Origin: Acidobacteriaceae bacterium
GTDB taxonomy: Bacteria > Acidobacteriota > Terriglobia > Bryobacterales > Bryobacteraceae
Length of the DNA: 45,907 nucleotides
Direction of reading: 5' to 3'
Assembly: GCA_903970405.1 (NCBI GenBank)
Contig: CAJCIT010000011.1
Location: 1-45,907, forward strand
Below, one piece after another: positions 1-8,620 of this stretch. How positions within the stretch are numbered: the first letter of the stretch is position 1; each line of letters opens with the position of its first letter. Both the position numbers and the translations under genes were made by a program. Under the pieces are notes generated by a model that saw only the letters and a program-made list of their open reading frames with translations, was not told the origin of the DNA and made no database searches.

Positions 1-1
1 C

Positions 2-754
2 GCCGCGCAAGCCTCGGCGCCTCAGGAAACTCCCGAGCCGACCTTGTCCGCCGCGCAACTCGCTGCGTACCTTTCCAACATCGGGGCGCCCGTCGGCATG
101 AACGACGCCCGCCGCGCCAACTTCGATATGGCCTTCGACCAACTCGTCGCCGAAAGGGAAGCCGCCAAGCGCTCTGAAGCTGCGACTCCGTCAGAACATG
201 TGGACCCTCCCAGCGACCCCGACTCGCCCCCGTCGCCCGACGCCTCCCACCGTGGCGGCCCCAGCACTCAGGCCGGCAAAGCGCGCAGCGCTCAAAACTC
301 GTTCAAGCACGGCCTCTCGTCCGGCTTCACTCACTTCAAGCTCCTCCCTGGTGAGAGCCTCGACGAATACGTTGAACTCGTCGCTGACATCCGCGCCCAG
401 TTCCGTCCGGGCACCCGGCTTGAGGCTCACAAACTCGCCGATATGGCCCAAGCCTGGTGGCTGCAACGCCGCGCCCGCAACATGCAAACCGGCGCTCTGG
501 AATCCGGCGGCGACAAAGCCTTCGCCCTCTACCTCCGCTACGAAACCACGCAGCGCCGCTCTTATCAAATGGCTCATAACGACTTCAAGGAAATGCAAGA
601 GCAGCGCAAGGCCAACGCCAAATCTCCTGTCACCCCCGCTGTCCCTGAACCAGGCACGTTCCAAAGCCCGCGACAGCATCCATCGCCACCCGCCGCTCCC
701 GACTCCACATCCGCGCCGCCGGACGCCCCCAACCCGCAACCCCTGGCCGCCTAA
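2..754 (+). CDS. Hypothetical protein, 5' end cut by window edge
   Basis: The reading frame is open from the first bases, so the gene probably starts upstream. A TTG at 44 is the first possible internal start but has no ribosome binding site. About 250 residues are visible. The N-terminal third is Ala/Pro-rich. The centre holds a conserved-looking block (KHGLSSGF, LLPGESLDEY, then AWWLQRRARN), and the C-terminal tail is Pro/Ala-rich and probably disordered. The KHGLS...LLPGE...AWWLQRRAR pattern resembles a family of small proteins that occurs in several copies in Acidobacteria and Planctomycetes and has no known function; that resemblance is from memory. No catalytic motif, signal peptide or membrane segment is visible. 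Confidence 0.6.
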   Translation, partial: AAQASAPQETPEPTLSAAQLAAYLSNIGAPVGMNDARRANFDMAFDQLVAEREAAKRSEAATPSEHVDPPSDPDSPPSPDASHRGGPSTQAGKARSAQNSFKHGLSSGFTHFKLLPGESLDEYVELVADIRAQFRPGTRLEAHKLADMAQAWWLQRRARNMQTGALESGGDKAFALYLRYETTQRRSYQMAHNDFKEMQEQRKANAKSPVTPAVPEPGTFQSPRQHPSPPAAPDSTSAPPDAPNPQPLAA

Positions 755-1208
755 AATTAATCCGCTGTCAGTCTGCGAACCGCAGTCTGCCGGCTTCTGT
801 TCTTTGACAACCCGCCTACAGTAAGTGTCCGCGTCATGCGACCCCACCCCAACTCCGCTCAAACGACCGCCCCAGCACGCAAGATCCACGCCCCAAAACG
901 CAGATTTTCGTCCGCCGTACCCTCCTGCGCGCTCGAATTTGAGGCCGCAACTGACCCGAATAGTTCGTTTCGCAGGCGGTGTAGGGCAGGCTGACTACCC
1001 GCCGGGCCGACTGCAAATCGGCGGATCCCGCCTGGAAGCCGTACGCCTAAATTGCGCGCGCGATTGAGAGGGCGGGGGATCCGGGAAAGTCGGGAGCAGC
1101 CCAACCGGTCGCTCCCGGACGGTCGCGGCTCTGAAGGCGAGCAGGCACCAGCTTGGCGTTCCGGCTGCTGGCAATGCCGGCTCGGTTCAAGTATTCTTAG
1201 ATCCTGCC
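755..1208. other. Intergenic region with short hairpin and dispersed repeat
   Basis: No gene is supported in this 454-base stretch; open frames here lack ribosome binding sites and family resemblance. A small stem GCCGA/TCGGC sits at 1006-1022, and a dispersed GC-rich repeat lies at 1103-1137. No convincing promoter for the downstream peptidase gene was recognised. Confidence 0.5.
1103..1137 (+). repeat. Dispersed GC-rich repeat, copy 1
   Basis: This segment contains the run GGTCGCGGCTCTGAAG preceded by an AACCGG.CGCTCCC block. The same arrangement occurs at 37797-37836, almost 37 kb away. In translation such elements give the SEPRP.GSG or LPDGRGSE peptides common in some acidobacterial gene tails. 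It looks like a REP-type intergenic element; its function is unknown. Confidence 0.55.
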
Positions 1209-3014
1209 GTGAAGCGAATTTTGTACACACTGTTGGGGTTACTGAGCCTCGGCGGGGGCGCGTCTCGTCTACTCGCCGCCGAAGCGAAGTGGATTAAAGT
1301 CTCCACCGCCCACTTCTCCATGTTCACCTCGAACGGCGAGCGGCGCGCGAAGGACACGCTTCTTCACTTTGAGCAGGTGCGGACGTTCTTCCAGAAGGCC
1401 ACGAATTTCGCCCCAAAGGACGATGAAATCGTGCAGGTGGTGGCCTTTCAGAATGAGAAAGAATACAAACCCTATCAATTGAACGCAGGCGCCACGGCCT
1501 ACTACCAACGGACGCAAAGCCAGGACTTCATCGTCATGTCTGACATCGAGACGGAACACTATCCCGTTGCCGTTCACGAGTACACGCACCTGGTGGTGGA
1601 ACATGCCGGCGTGAAGCTTCCCATTTGGTTTAACGAAGGTCTGGCCGAGCTTTACTCCACTCTTGAACCTGAGGGCGATAAAGCAATGGTCGGCCGCCCG
1701 ATCCCGGGACGGAGTCAGACGCTGCGGGACGCGGGATGGATGGATCTGGCCACTTTATTTGGCGTCACACCCGGATCGCCCTATTACACCCAGCCTGAGA
1801 AGATGCAAATCTTCTACGCGGAGAGCTGGCTATTGACGCACATGCTGGTGCTGGGAGTTGATTACCGGCCGCATTTTCCCGAATTCATTACGGCCGTGAA
1901 CGGCGGCGTCAGTTGCGAGGAGGCGATTCGCAAGGTCTACGGAAAAGATCTGAAGGCGCTGTACTCCGATCTGCGGAATTACTTCGCGGGGCTAACGGTT
2001 CGGGTTGTGATTTTCCCCATCAAACTGGCCAAGCCGAATGAGCCGGTGGAAGTGGCCACGGCTGACGACCTGGAATTGCGCCTCACGCTGACCCAGTTGC
2101 TCATCGGCACGAACAAGGGGGAGCAGGCGGCAAAGACGCTGGCGCAACTTTCGAAGGAGTACCCGGAGAGCGCCGCGGTGGAAGAGACGCAGATGGACCT
2201 GGCGTTCCAGCACACCGACTTCGCCGGCGCCCAATCGCACTGCCTTCGCGCCTTTGACCTTGGCTCGCGAAACGCCCAGATGTTATACAACTGCGCGATC
2301 CTTGTCAGCAACGGATGGGGAGACGCGAAGAGAGTCGCGCCGCTGCTCCAGCGCGCCTTGGAGGTGCAGCCCGGCCACCGGGAAGCCCAGTTGCTGCTCG
2401 GCTTCACACTGCTTCGCGAGGACTTGTACGGTCAGGCGCTGGCGACGCTGGCCGGCGTGAAGTCGGTTCCGCCGGATCGCGCGTCGCAGTTCTATTCGGC
2501 CGAAGGTTATGCCATGTTGCGATTGGGCAATGAGACCGAGGCGAAGAAGGCCTTTGAGCTCGCCAGGAAGTGGGCGAGAACGCCCGCCGATACGATGCAG
2601 GCCGACCGGTTCCTCGACTCGTTGCGCCGAAACGAGGAGCAGCGAGACGCTTTCCAAAAGCGGGCTCAGACTCCGGCGCCGGCGCGAGATACAACCATCA
2701 CGGACGAAGCGGAACAGGCCCCGATTCTAAAGAGGCGCGACCCGTATGCCGGTATGAGCAAGGCCAAGGGTCTGATCACGAAAATCGAGTGCACCGGGAA
2801 GAGTTTCCGCTTTCACCTCAAAGTGGACAACCAGGACCAGATCTACGCGATCGCGAGTGCGGAAGACGTTCTGATCAGAAACACGGACGACAACGAATCT
2901 TTGACATTCAGTTGCGGCGACACGCTTAACAAGGTGGCGACGGTGTACTTCGTCGAGGGGAAAGCCCCGGCAAGCGGAATCGCGAAACTGATCGAGTTCG
3001 AGAAGAAAAACTAG
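1209..3014 (+). CDS. Secreted DUF1570-type zinc metallopeptidase with TPR-like repeats
   Basis: The 601-residue protein begins with GTG and has a hydrophobic signal peptide (about residues 1-23, cleavage after an LLAAEA-like site), so it should act outside the cytoplasm. The gluzincin zinc site is visible: HEYTH at 123-127, followed by FNEGLAE around 141-147, whose Glu is the likely third ligand. This matches the DUF1570/M1-M61-like peptidase fold. From about residue 280 to 500 the sequence is helical with TPR-like spacing (for example around 350-400 and 420-460). The last 80 residues are beta-rich. No strong Shine-Dalgarno sequence precedes the GTG, so the start rests on the signal peptide. 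It stands alone, convergent with the epimerase gene, 28 bases away. The natural substrate is unknown. Confidence 0.8.
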   Translation: MKRILYTLLGLLSLGGGASRLLAAEAKWIKVSTAHFSMFTSNGERRAKDTLLHFEQVRTFFQKATNFAPKDDEIVQVVAFQNEKEYKPYQLNAGATAYYQRTQSQDFIVMSDIETEHYPVAVHEYTHLVVEHAGVKLPIWFNEGLAELYSTLEPEGDKAMVGRPIPGRSQTLRDAGWMDLATLFGVTPGSPYYTQPEKMQIFYAESWLLTHMLVLGVDYRPHFPEFITAVNGGVSCEEAIRKVYGKDLKALYSDLRNYFAGLTVRVVIFPIKLAKPNEPVEVATADDLELRLTLTQLLIGTNKGEQAAKTLAQLSKEYPESAAVEETQMDLAFQHTDFAGAQSHCLRAFDLGSRNAQMLYNCAILVSNGWGDAKRVAPLLQRALEVQPGHREAQLLLGFTLLREDLYGQALATLAGVKSVPPDRASQFYSAEGYAMLRLGNETEAKKAFELARKWARTPADTMQADRFLDSLRRNEEQRDAFQKRAQTPAPARDTTITDEAEQAPILKRRDPYAGMSKAKGLITKIECTGKSFRFHLKVDNQDQIYAIASAEDVLIRNTDDNESLTFSCGDTLNKVATVYFVEGKAPASGIAKLIEFEKKN

Positions 3015-3042
3015 CGGGCCAGTAGCAGCACCCACCACCGCC

Positions 3043-4122
3043 CTACACCGCTCTGCCTAACGCCTTAGACGATCGCTCAATCAGTTCGTCTTCAAAAGCA
3101 AAGTCAGGCTTGGGGAAGCCGCGTTTCTTCAAGTACGACTTGTAAGTGAGCTTCAGACCCGTTTGCATATCGGTGGGGCGAAACGATAACATGCGCTGGG
3201 CTTTGGTGATCACCTGCGTAATGGCCGGCATATCCAGCCAGTAACCGAAATACTGTCTCTGACCGATAGCCTGACCGCCCCAAGCGTGAATCTTGTCGCG
3301 AGGGATGGAAACAACGTGAGCTTCCTTGAAGCCGGCCGCGCGGGCCACCTCTTTTAGAAAATCATTCTGCGTAATAGCCTTCGCATTCGATGTATTGAAC
3401 GCATGGCCGACGGCGTTTCGCTGTTCTAACACCCGGACGGCCACCTCCGCCAGATCATGCACGAAGACGAACTGCATGAGCCGGTGGCCGTCACTGGGGA
3501 GAATGACGGGGCGGTTGGCGCGCAGGCGATCCCAGAAAAATGCCTCCCGATAAAACGGATTATCCGGACCGTAAATGTAAGGAGGCCGCAGGGTCACCAC
3601 CGGAAAGCCAGTCCTTTGGTGCATCCGGAACAAAGACCGCTCACTCATGGCCTTATTCCGGACATAGCTGGAGGGGTGATCGTCGGGCGCAAGAGGGTCG
3701 CCCTCATGATGGTTCAGACCATCGCCATAGGCCGAGACGCTCGACATGAAAATGTACCGGGAGACGTGTCCTTCAAAGATCCTCGCCGTGGCTTCGATCT
3801 GAAGCGAGTTGGTTCCGCGCTCCCAGTCATACACATTGTCATAGACCGCGTCAAACTTGAGGCTCCCCAGTGCTCTCTTGACCTCCACCGGGTCATTCCG
3901 GTCCGCAACGATATTGCCAACCCGCTTGCTGAAACAATGCTTGGGCCGCCGGTGCAGCAGCGCCACCTGGTGGCCGCGCCGCAAGAGTTCAGTGACCAAC
4001 AAACGGCCGATGAACCCCGTTCCCCCAATCACCAGCACGCGCAGCGAGGGGGGGACATCGGCGATCTTATCCGGAGCCTTAGTCGTAATACTCGAGGCCG
4101 AGATGGGTAATGAGGTCTTCAC
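3043..4122 (-). CDS. NAD-dependent epimerase/dehydratase (extended SDR)
   Basis: This is a predicted NAD(P)-dependent sugar-nucleotide epimerase or dehydratase of the extended short-chain dehydrogenase family. The Rossmann motif GGTGFIG is at about residues 33-39 and the catalytic YxxxK is at Y153/K157, preceded by an SSVSAYG segment carrying the catalytic Ser. The called GTG start lies 44 bases inside the 3' end of the inositol-phosphate synthase gene. A later GTG just before the glycine motif is an alternative that would nearly remove the overlap and shorten the N-terminus by 28 residues. The overlap and shared strand imply one operon, so the substrate may be linked to inositol phosphate or a related sugar, but this is inference. 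It could equally be a UDP-sugar epimerase. Confidence 0.85.
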   Translation of the reverse strand: MKTSLPISASSITTKAPDKIADVPPSLRVLVIGGTGFIGRLLVTELLRRGHQVALLHRRPKHCFSKRVGNIVADRNDPVEVKRALGSLKFDAVYDNVYDWERGTNSLQIEATARIFEGHVSRYIFMSSVSAYGDGLNHHEGDPLAPDDHPSSYVRNKAMSERSLFRMHQRTGFPVVTLRPPYIYGPDNPFYREAFFWDRLRANRPVILPSDGHRLMQFVFVHDLAEVAVRVLEQRNAVGHAFNTSNAKAITQNDFLKEVARAAGFKEAHVVSIPRDKIHAWGGQAIGQRQYFGYWLDMPAITQVITKAQRMLSFRPTDMQTGLKLTYKSYLKKRGFPKPDFAFEDELIERSSKALGRAV

Positions 4123-5398
4123 CCTGCATCCACCGAAGCGTGTTCTTCAGTTTCATCAATTGGATGAAAATATCGTGCTCTGGATACAATCCTGGAGCGG
4201 TCATTGGCGCTTTAAAGTAAAAAGATAGCCATTCCTGAATGCCTTTCATGCCGGAGCGCTGCGCCAGGTCTAGAAAAAGTACGAGGTCGAGCACCAGCGG
4301 CGCGGCCAGAATGGAGTCGCGGCAGAGAAAATCGATCTTGATCTGCATCGGGTAGCCGAGCCAACCGAAGATGTCGATATTGTCCCAGCCCTCTTTCGAG
4401 TCGCCGCGCGGCGGATAGTAGTTGATCCGAACCGCGTGGTAGAGGTCCTTGTAGAGTTCGGGGTAAAGGTTCGGCTGAAGAATCTGTTCAAGAACGGACA
4501 GTTTTGTCTCTTCCTTGCTTTTGAAAGAGCCCGGGTCTTCCAGGACTTCACCGTCGCGGTTGCCCAGGATGTTGGTGGAGAACCACCCGCTCATGCCCAG
4601 CATGCGGGCTTTGAACCCGGGGGCAAGCAGGGTTTTCATGAATGTCTGGCCGGTCTTAAAGTCCTTGCCGCAAACCGGGACCCCGTTTTGGCGGGCAAGC
4701 TCCAGCAACGCCGGCGTGTCCGTGGTGAGGTTGGGCGCACCGTTCGCATAGGGAACGCCCAGCTTAAGAGCCGCGTAAGCGTAAATCTGGCTCGGTGCGA
4801 TGTCGGCATCGTTGTTACGCAGCCCCTCCTCGAAGGTCTCAAGATTCTGATGGACAGGGCCCGAGCGATGAAAGACCTCAGTCGAACCGCACCAGATCAT
4901 CACCAGACGGTCGCAGTTGTTGGCGCGCTTGAAATCCTGGATGTCGGTCATCAGGGCCTCCGCGAGGTCCATCTTCGATGGTGCGGACTTCACATTGGGC
5001 CCGTCGATACGCTTTATATAGGTCTGGTCGAAGACGGCTTTCATCGGCTTGATGGCCGACAGTGGCTCCTTCAGCTGATCCAGAAGAGACTTCTCTAGGA
5101 CCTTGGCGTGGACGGCTGCTTCGTAGGCATTGTCTTCAAAGATGTCCCAGGCGCCGAAAGTGAGGCACTCCAGCGGCGTGAGTGGAACGAAGTCTTTGAT
5201 CTTGGGAGTGTTGTTGTCGGTACGCTTGCCCAGACGAACCGTCCCGAGTTGAGTGAGAGAACCGACGGGAACCCCTAAGCCGCGCTTTACGGCCTCGACG
5301 CCGGCGATGAAAGTGGTGGCTACCGCACCCATGCCCGGGATGAGGATTCCGAGCTTACCCGTAGCGGGCGCGATGACGGTATTTGGCTGCTTTGACAG
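4079..5398 (-). CDS. ino1: Inositol-3-phosphate synthase
   Basis: This enzyme converts glucose 6-phosphate to 1L-myo-inositol 3-phosphate using NAD in the cytoplasm. Family features include GKLGILIPGMGAVATTF near the N-terminus (NAD-binding), GSLTQLGT, a KRTDNN segment, FGAWDIFEDNAY, and a KDFKTGQT segment in the catalytic region. The first ATG (5332) would remove part of the NAD-binding glycine motif. Upstream the frame stays open without any ATG, GTG or TTG. A CTG at 5398 is preceded by a perfect AAGGAG six bases away and gives about 439 residues, normal for the family, so I place the start there. The gene overlaps the downstream epimerase gene by 44 bases, suggesting co-transcription. Inositol would feed phosphoinositides, phosphorylated inositols or compatible solutes. 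Confidence 0.88.
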   Translation of the reverse strand: MSKQPNTVIAPATGKLGILIPGMGAVATTFIAGVEAVKRGLGVPVGSLTQLGTVRLGKRTDNNTPKIKDFVPLTPLECLTFGAWDIFEDNAYEAAVHAKVLEKSLLDQLKEPLSAIKPMKAVFDQTYIKRIDGPNVKSAPSKMDLAEALMTDIQDFKRANNCDRLVMIWCGSTEVFHRSGPVHQNLETFEEGLRNNDADIAPSQIYAYAALKLGVPYANGAPNLTTDTPALLELARQNGVPVCGKDFKTGQTFMKTLLAPGFKARMLGMSGWFSTNILGNRDGEVLEDPGSFKSKEETKLSVLEQILQPNLYPELYKDLYHAVRINYYPPRGDSKEGWDNIDIFGWLGYPMQIKIDFLCRDSILAAPLVLDLVLFLDLAQRSGMKGIQEWLSFYFKAPMTAPGLYPEHDIFIQLMKLKNTLRWMQGEDLITHLGLEYYD

Positions 5399-5535
5399 AA
5401 ACTGCTCCTTCTTTCGATTTGCCGGCCGAGGGTGAGGCCGCCCGCATCCCTTTGTAAAGGCTAGAGTTAATTCCCGCCGGCGAACGCTGGATTGCGCTTC
5501 TTGACCGGCGGCGCTAACGTCTTGAAACTGAATGC

Positions 5536-5576
5536 GTTTTCAGCAAACCGTTTTCAGCAATCCTAGGCGATATACT
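5536..5576 (+). promoter_or_regulatory. Direct repeat and -10-like element before the LytTR regulator gene
   Basis: Two exact copies of GTTTTCAGCAA lie at 5536-5546 and 5550-5560, 14 bases apart. A TATACT hexamer follows at 5571-5576, and the second repeat covers where a -35 element would be. LytTR proteins bind paired direct repeats near -35 regions, so autoregulation is plausible. The -10 box ends only 9 bases before the ATG, so the message could be nearly leaderless. Confidence 0.4.
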
Positions 5577-5585
5577 AACATCCTG

Positions 5586-6380
5586 ATGTCCCAACGTGGC
5601 ACAACGACGATCTCGGCGCTGGTCGTTGACGATGAGCAACTGGCCCGTGAAGAGCTGGTCTACCAGCTCAAGGACTTCCCGGAAATCGAGATTCTGGAGG
5701 TTGGCACGAATGGTCTGGAGGCGGTCCAGCTCATTGAGAGCCTGGAGCCGGACCTTGTTTTTCTGGATGTGCAGATGCCCGGGTTGGACGGCCTGGGCGT
5801 GATTCGCGCGCTGCGGGAAAAGGGTGTGGCCCTCCCGTACTTCGTGTTTTCGACCGCCCATGATGAGTACGCGGTGGAGGCCTTCCGCCTGGAGGCGATG
5901 GACTACCTTCTGAAGCCGGTGGAGAAGGAGCGCCTGGAAGTGACGTTGCAGCGAGCGCGGCGCGAGATTGAAACACGCCACGCAGCGGAAGTACGGGTGC
6001 CGGAACCGGCCGCGCCTGCGCCCGCGCCGAAGCCAACGCTTCAGAGGACCAAGCTCCTGGTGAGGAGCAACAGCCGCAACCTGATTCTGGACGCGCACGA
6101 AGTGATCTATGCAACCATCGACGACGGCCTGATTACGATTGTCGGGACTCATTTCGAAGGCCACTCGAATTACCGGACCATTGAGGAGTTGCAATCGAAC
6201 CTCGATCCGAATGTTTTCTGGCGCGTGCACCGGTCGTACCTGGTGAACATCAACCGGATCCGCGAAGTGATCCCGTGGTTCAAGTCGAGCTTCCAACTGC
6301 GGATGGACGATAAGAAGCAGACCGAGATTCCGGTGAGCCGTATCCAGACGAAACGGCTGCGGTCGATGCTGAAACTGTAG
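5586..6380 (+). CDS. LytTR-family response regulator
   Basis: This is a two-component response regulator of 264 residues. The receiver domain covers about residues 9-130: the acidic pair is D15-D16, the phospho-acceptor is D61 in FLDVQMPG, and the conserved Lys is in YLLKPV. A Pro/Ala linker follows, then a LytTR DNA-binding domain (about 165-262) with the typical FWRVHRSYLVN segment. I start at the ATG at 5586 rather than 5532 because the receiver homology begins just after it and the upstream region looks regulatory. No histidine kinase gene adjoins it, so its sensor is encoded elsewhere or is one of the other kinases in the genome. LytTR regulators often control extracellular functions; the targets here are unknown. 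Confidence 0.92.
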   Translation: MSQRGTTTISALVVDDEQLAREELVYQLKDFPEIEILEVGTNGLEAVQLIESLEPDLVFLDVQMPGLDGLGVIRALREKGVALPYFVFSTAHDEYAVEAFRLEAMDYLLKPVEKERLEVTLQRARREIETRHAAEVRVPEPAAPAPAPKPTLQRTKLLVRSNSRNLILDAHEVIYATIDDGLITIVGTHFEGHSNYRTIEELQSNLDPNVFWRVHRSYLVNINRIREVIPWFKSSFQLRMDDKKQTEIPVSRIQTKRLRSMLKL

Positions 6381-6408
6381 GGCGTTCTAGACGCGATCCG
6401 GCGCGCTG

Positions 6409-7503
6409 TTATGTCTTCGGCAACAGCATGATGGCAATTCCGGCCAGCGTGCCGAGGAGGGCAGTGGCGCCGGCGAGACGGAGGCTGGCTTGGCGGCCCA
6501 GCTCTTTGCCCAGCGCGCTGAGCGAATAAACGCTCACCGGGCCGAGCGTGCAGAGCAGAGCTGCGACATAAGGACCGGGCACCCCCTCGCGGTATAGCAC
6601 GTAAGCCAGCGCGACATCCAGGGCCATCGGCACCGGCAGCAGCGTTCCGAAGATGGCCACGGCGATGACGCCCAGGACCGAAACCGGCAGGCGAGTCCCG
6701 TAGGCGGGGATGAGTTCGGCGGCCAACGCCCCGAGCACCGCCGCCAGCAGCATCCAGGGCAGAGTGAGCCAAGTCAGGCGCACAAGGTTGCGCAGGTAGA
6801 CTCTCAAGAATGTGAGCAGCCTGCTGGTGAGGGTTTGTTCGATAACAGGCATGCCGAGGTTGAGCGGGTTCATGCCCTTGGGTGCGCTAATCTCCGGCAC
6901 AAGGAGCGGCAAAGCCAGCAGCAGCAGGGCCGGAACGATCGTTCGCAACAGAGCAAACGGGAGCGGAAACAGTACAAAGGCCATCGCCACGACGATAGGG
7001 TTGAAGCTGGGCGAGCTGATCATGGCCGCGACGCTGAGCCTGGTGCTGGCGCCGCTGGCTATCAGACTCTGCGCCACGGGCGTCGCGCAGTTTGTACACA
7101 CTCCGAGAGGCGCGCCGGCGATGGCCCCGCAAAAGACGTTTGCCGAAGTGGACGAAAAGCGTTTCGGAGTGGCTGTGCCGCCCAGCAACGTCATAAGCGC
7201 GGCGCCGAACGGCAGCGCGAAGTACATGCCGAACCGGTTGGTGTAGAGCCAGTTTACGCTGGTGCGGAAAACACGATCCATGGGTGGCATGGCGGGTGTA
7301 ACTTTTAACAGGGCATCAAAGGAAATGGCCCCGTTCACCGTGACGCCGGTACCGGCATGAAGCTTTTTGAGGAGAGCCGGATACCGCTGCTGGCTCCAAA
7401 AAATCAGTATGATGCTGAGCGCAACGGCGGCGGCCAGCACGATCTCGAGAGTGCGCCGGGGAATAGCGTGAGCCGAGGACTGTGGGGTGCCGAGAGTAGA
7501 CAT
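6409..7503 (-). CDS. Permease of the ArsP/DUF318 type
   Basis: This 364-residue polytopic membrane protein has about eight to nine hydrophobic segments. The motif GAPLGVCTNCATP (about residues 130-142, Cys136 and Cys139), with another Cys at 125, matches the predicted-permease family PF03773, which includes ArsP and YraQ-like proteins. Some members export organoarsenicals or are linked to metal or thiol chemistry, and the paired cysteines are consistent with that. The substrate here cannot be read from the sequence. A long periplasmic-type loop follows the first membrane segment (about residues 40-90). It is convergent with the LytTR regulator gene, with 28 bases between stops. No partner gene such as arsR adjoins it. 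Confidence 0.75.
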   Translation of the reverse strand: MSTLGTPQSSAHAIPRRTLEIVLAAAVALSIILIFWSQQRYPALLKKLHAGTGVTVNGAISFDALLKVTPAMPPMDRVFRTSVNWLYTNRFGMYFALPFGAALMTLLGGTATPKRFSSTSANVFCGAIAGAPLGVCTNCATPVAQSLIASGASTRLSVAAMISSPSFNPIVVAMAFVLFPLPFALLRTIVPALLLLALPLLVPEISAPKGMNPLNLGMPVIEQTLTSRLLTFLRVYLRNLVRLTWLTLPWMLLAAVLGALAAELIPAYGTRLPVSVLGVIAVAIFGTLLPVPMALDVALAYVLYREGVPGPYVAALLCTLGPVSVYSLSALGKELGRQASLRLAGATALLGTLAGIAIMLLPKT

Positions 7504-7873
7504 GGTTTCCGTGACGCTCCTTATTTTCGGTTGTGGCGCTCCAAGACGGCGCCGGAATGGCTATGTTCCGCTGATCTGAGGGTGTCGTCCGGCCTTCGCC
7601 GCCCGCGGATTTCGCACTTAGTAAAAGTAGCTCTTCGCCTGAGCGGTTGCCCTACTGCATTCATGTTATGGCGGCCTTCGAGTCAAATCCCACTCCCAAA
7701 CGCGTGTGGCCACGCCTCCTTGGCACCCCGCAATTAATTACTGCAAGGTGTGCGCTTTTTTCCCTTTGCCCGGCGCTCTCCGGCCTTCTCTCCACGCGTA
7801 ACCTCTTCAGCCGCCGTGAGATCTCGTTTATGGCGCTGAGCGTGCATGGAGGTTTGAGGAGGAGAGACAACCG
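7504..7873. other. Divergent intergenic region
   Basis: This 370-base region separates the divergent permease and SYLF genes and should carry both promoters. I see no gene in it. The only clear signal is the purine-rich ribosome binding site GGAGGAGAG about 8 bases before the ATG at 7874. No confident -35/-10 pair or operator was recognised. Confidence 0.4.
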
Positions 7874-8563
7874 ATGAAAGTAACCTATCTAAGCGTGGGC
7901 CTGATCGCCACTTGCTCTTTGTTTGCAGACACACGGAGTGACGCCACTCGCAGGATCGATACGGCGGAAGAAGTTTTGCATGAGATTATGGCGACTCCCG
8001 ATAAGGGAATCCCTCGGGATCTGATTGAGAGGGCGCAGTGCGTAGGAATTGTGCCCAACCTCAAGCGGGCCGGATTCATCGTGGGGGCGAAGTACGGCAA
8101 AGGCATCGTAACCTGCCGGACGGACGAAGGCCGCGGATGGAGTGCTCCGTCAACGATCATTATCGAGGGCGGAAACGTCGGTTTTCAGATCGGCGCCGGC
8201 GAAACGGACGTGGTGTTCACGGTGATGAACAAGAGCGGTGAAAACAGACTGATGCAAGACAAGTTCACCATTGGCGGCGACGCCGCCGCGATGATCGGTC
8301 CGCTGGGACGCGACACTCAGGCCCAAACCGACGCACTGATGCACGCCGAGATTCTGAGTTGGTCAAGGTCACGGGGTGTATTTGCGGGCGTAAGTCTGGA
8401 CGGCGCAAGCTTGCGCGCGGATAACGACGACAACGAGGCCATTTATGGAACTCGGGTCACTCAGCAGGAGTTGCTGCATGGGCATGTAAAGCCGCCTGCC
8501 GCTGCGAGTAAATTGTATGGTGAGTTGAATAGATACGCTCCTGCCATGCGGGGCGGGAATTAG
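7874..8563 (+). CDS. SYLF-domain lipid-binding protein (DUF500/Ysc84-like)
   Basis: The 229-residue protein has a short signal peptide (residues 1 to about 18, ending near LFADT) and then a SYLF/Ysc84 domain that fills the rest. Visible family features are the early AQCVGIVP segment, FIVGAKYGKGI, a WSAPS block, FQIGAGETD, and the closing SRSRGVFAGVSLDGA. In eukaryotes this domain binds phosphoinositides and actin; bacterial members are exported proteins of unclear function, presumably lipid-binding. A strong GGAGGAGAG ribosome binding site supports the start. It ends 17 bases before a large hairpin that separates it from a convergent gene. Confidence 0.88.
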   Translation: MKVTYLSVGLIATCSLFADTRSDATRRIDTAEEVLHEIMATPDKGIPRDLIERAQCVGIVPNLKRAGFIVGAKYGKGIVTCRTDEGRGWSAPSTIIIEGGNVGFQIGAGETDVVFTVMNKSGENRLMQDKFTIGGDAAAMIGPLGRDTQAQTDALMHAEILSWSRSRGVFAGVSLDGASLRADNDDNEAIYGTRVTQQELLHGHVKPPAAASKLYGELNRYAPAMRGGN

Positions 8564-8580
8564 ACCGCTCGTGATTGTGG

Positions 8581-8620
8581 GCCGAACGCATCAGCCTGAA
8601 GTCAGGCTGACGCGTTCGGC
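8581..8620. terminator. Bidirectional hairpin terminator between convergent genes
   Basis: The 19-base arms at 8581-8599 and 8602-8620 pair with a single mismatch around a 2-base loop. It sits exactly between the stop of the SYLF gene and the stop of the convergent membrane-protein gene. No long T-tract follows, so it may act as an intrinsic terminator, or as an mRNA 3'-end stabiliser combined with Rho. Confidence 0.7.
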
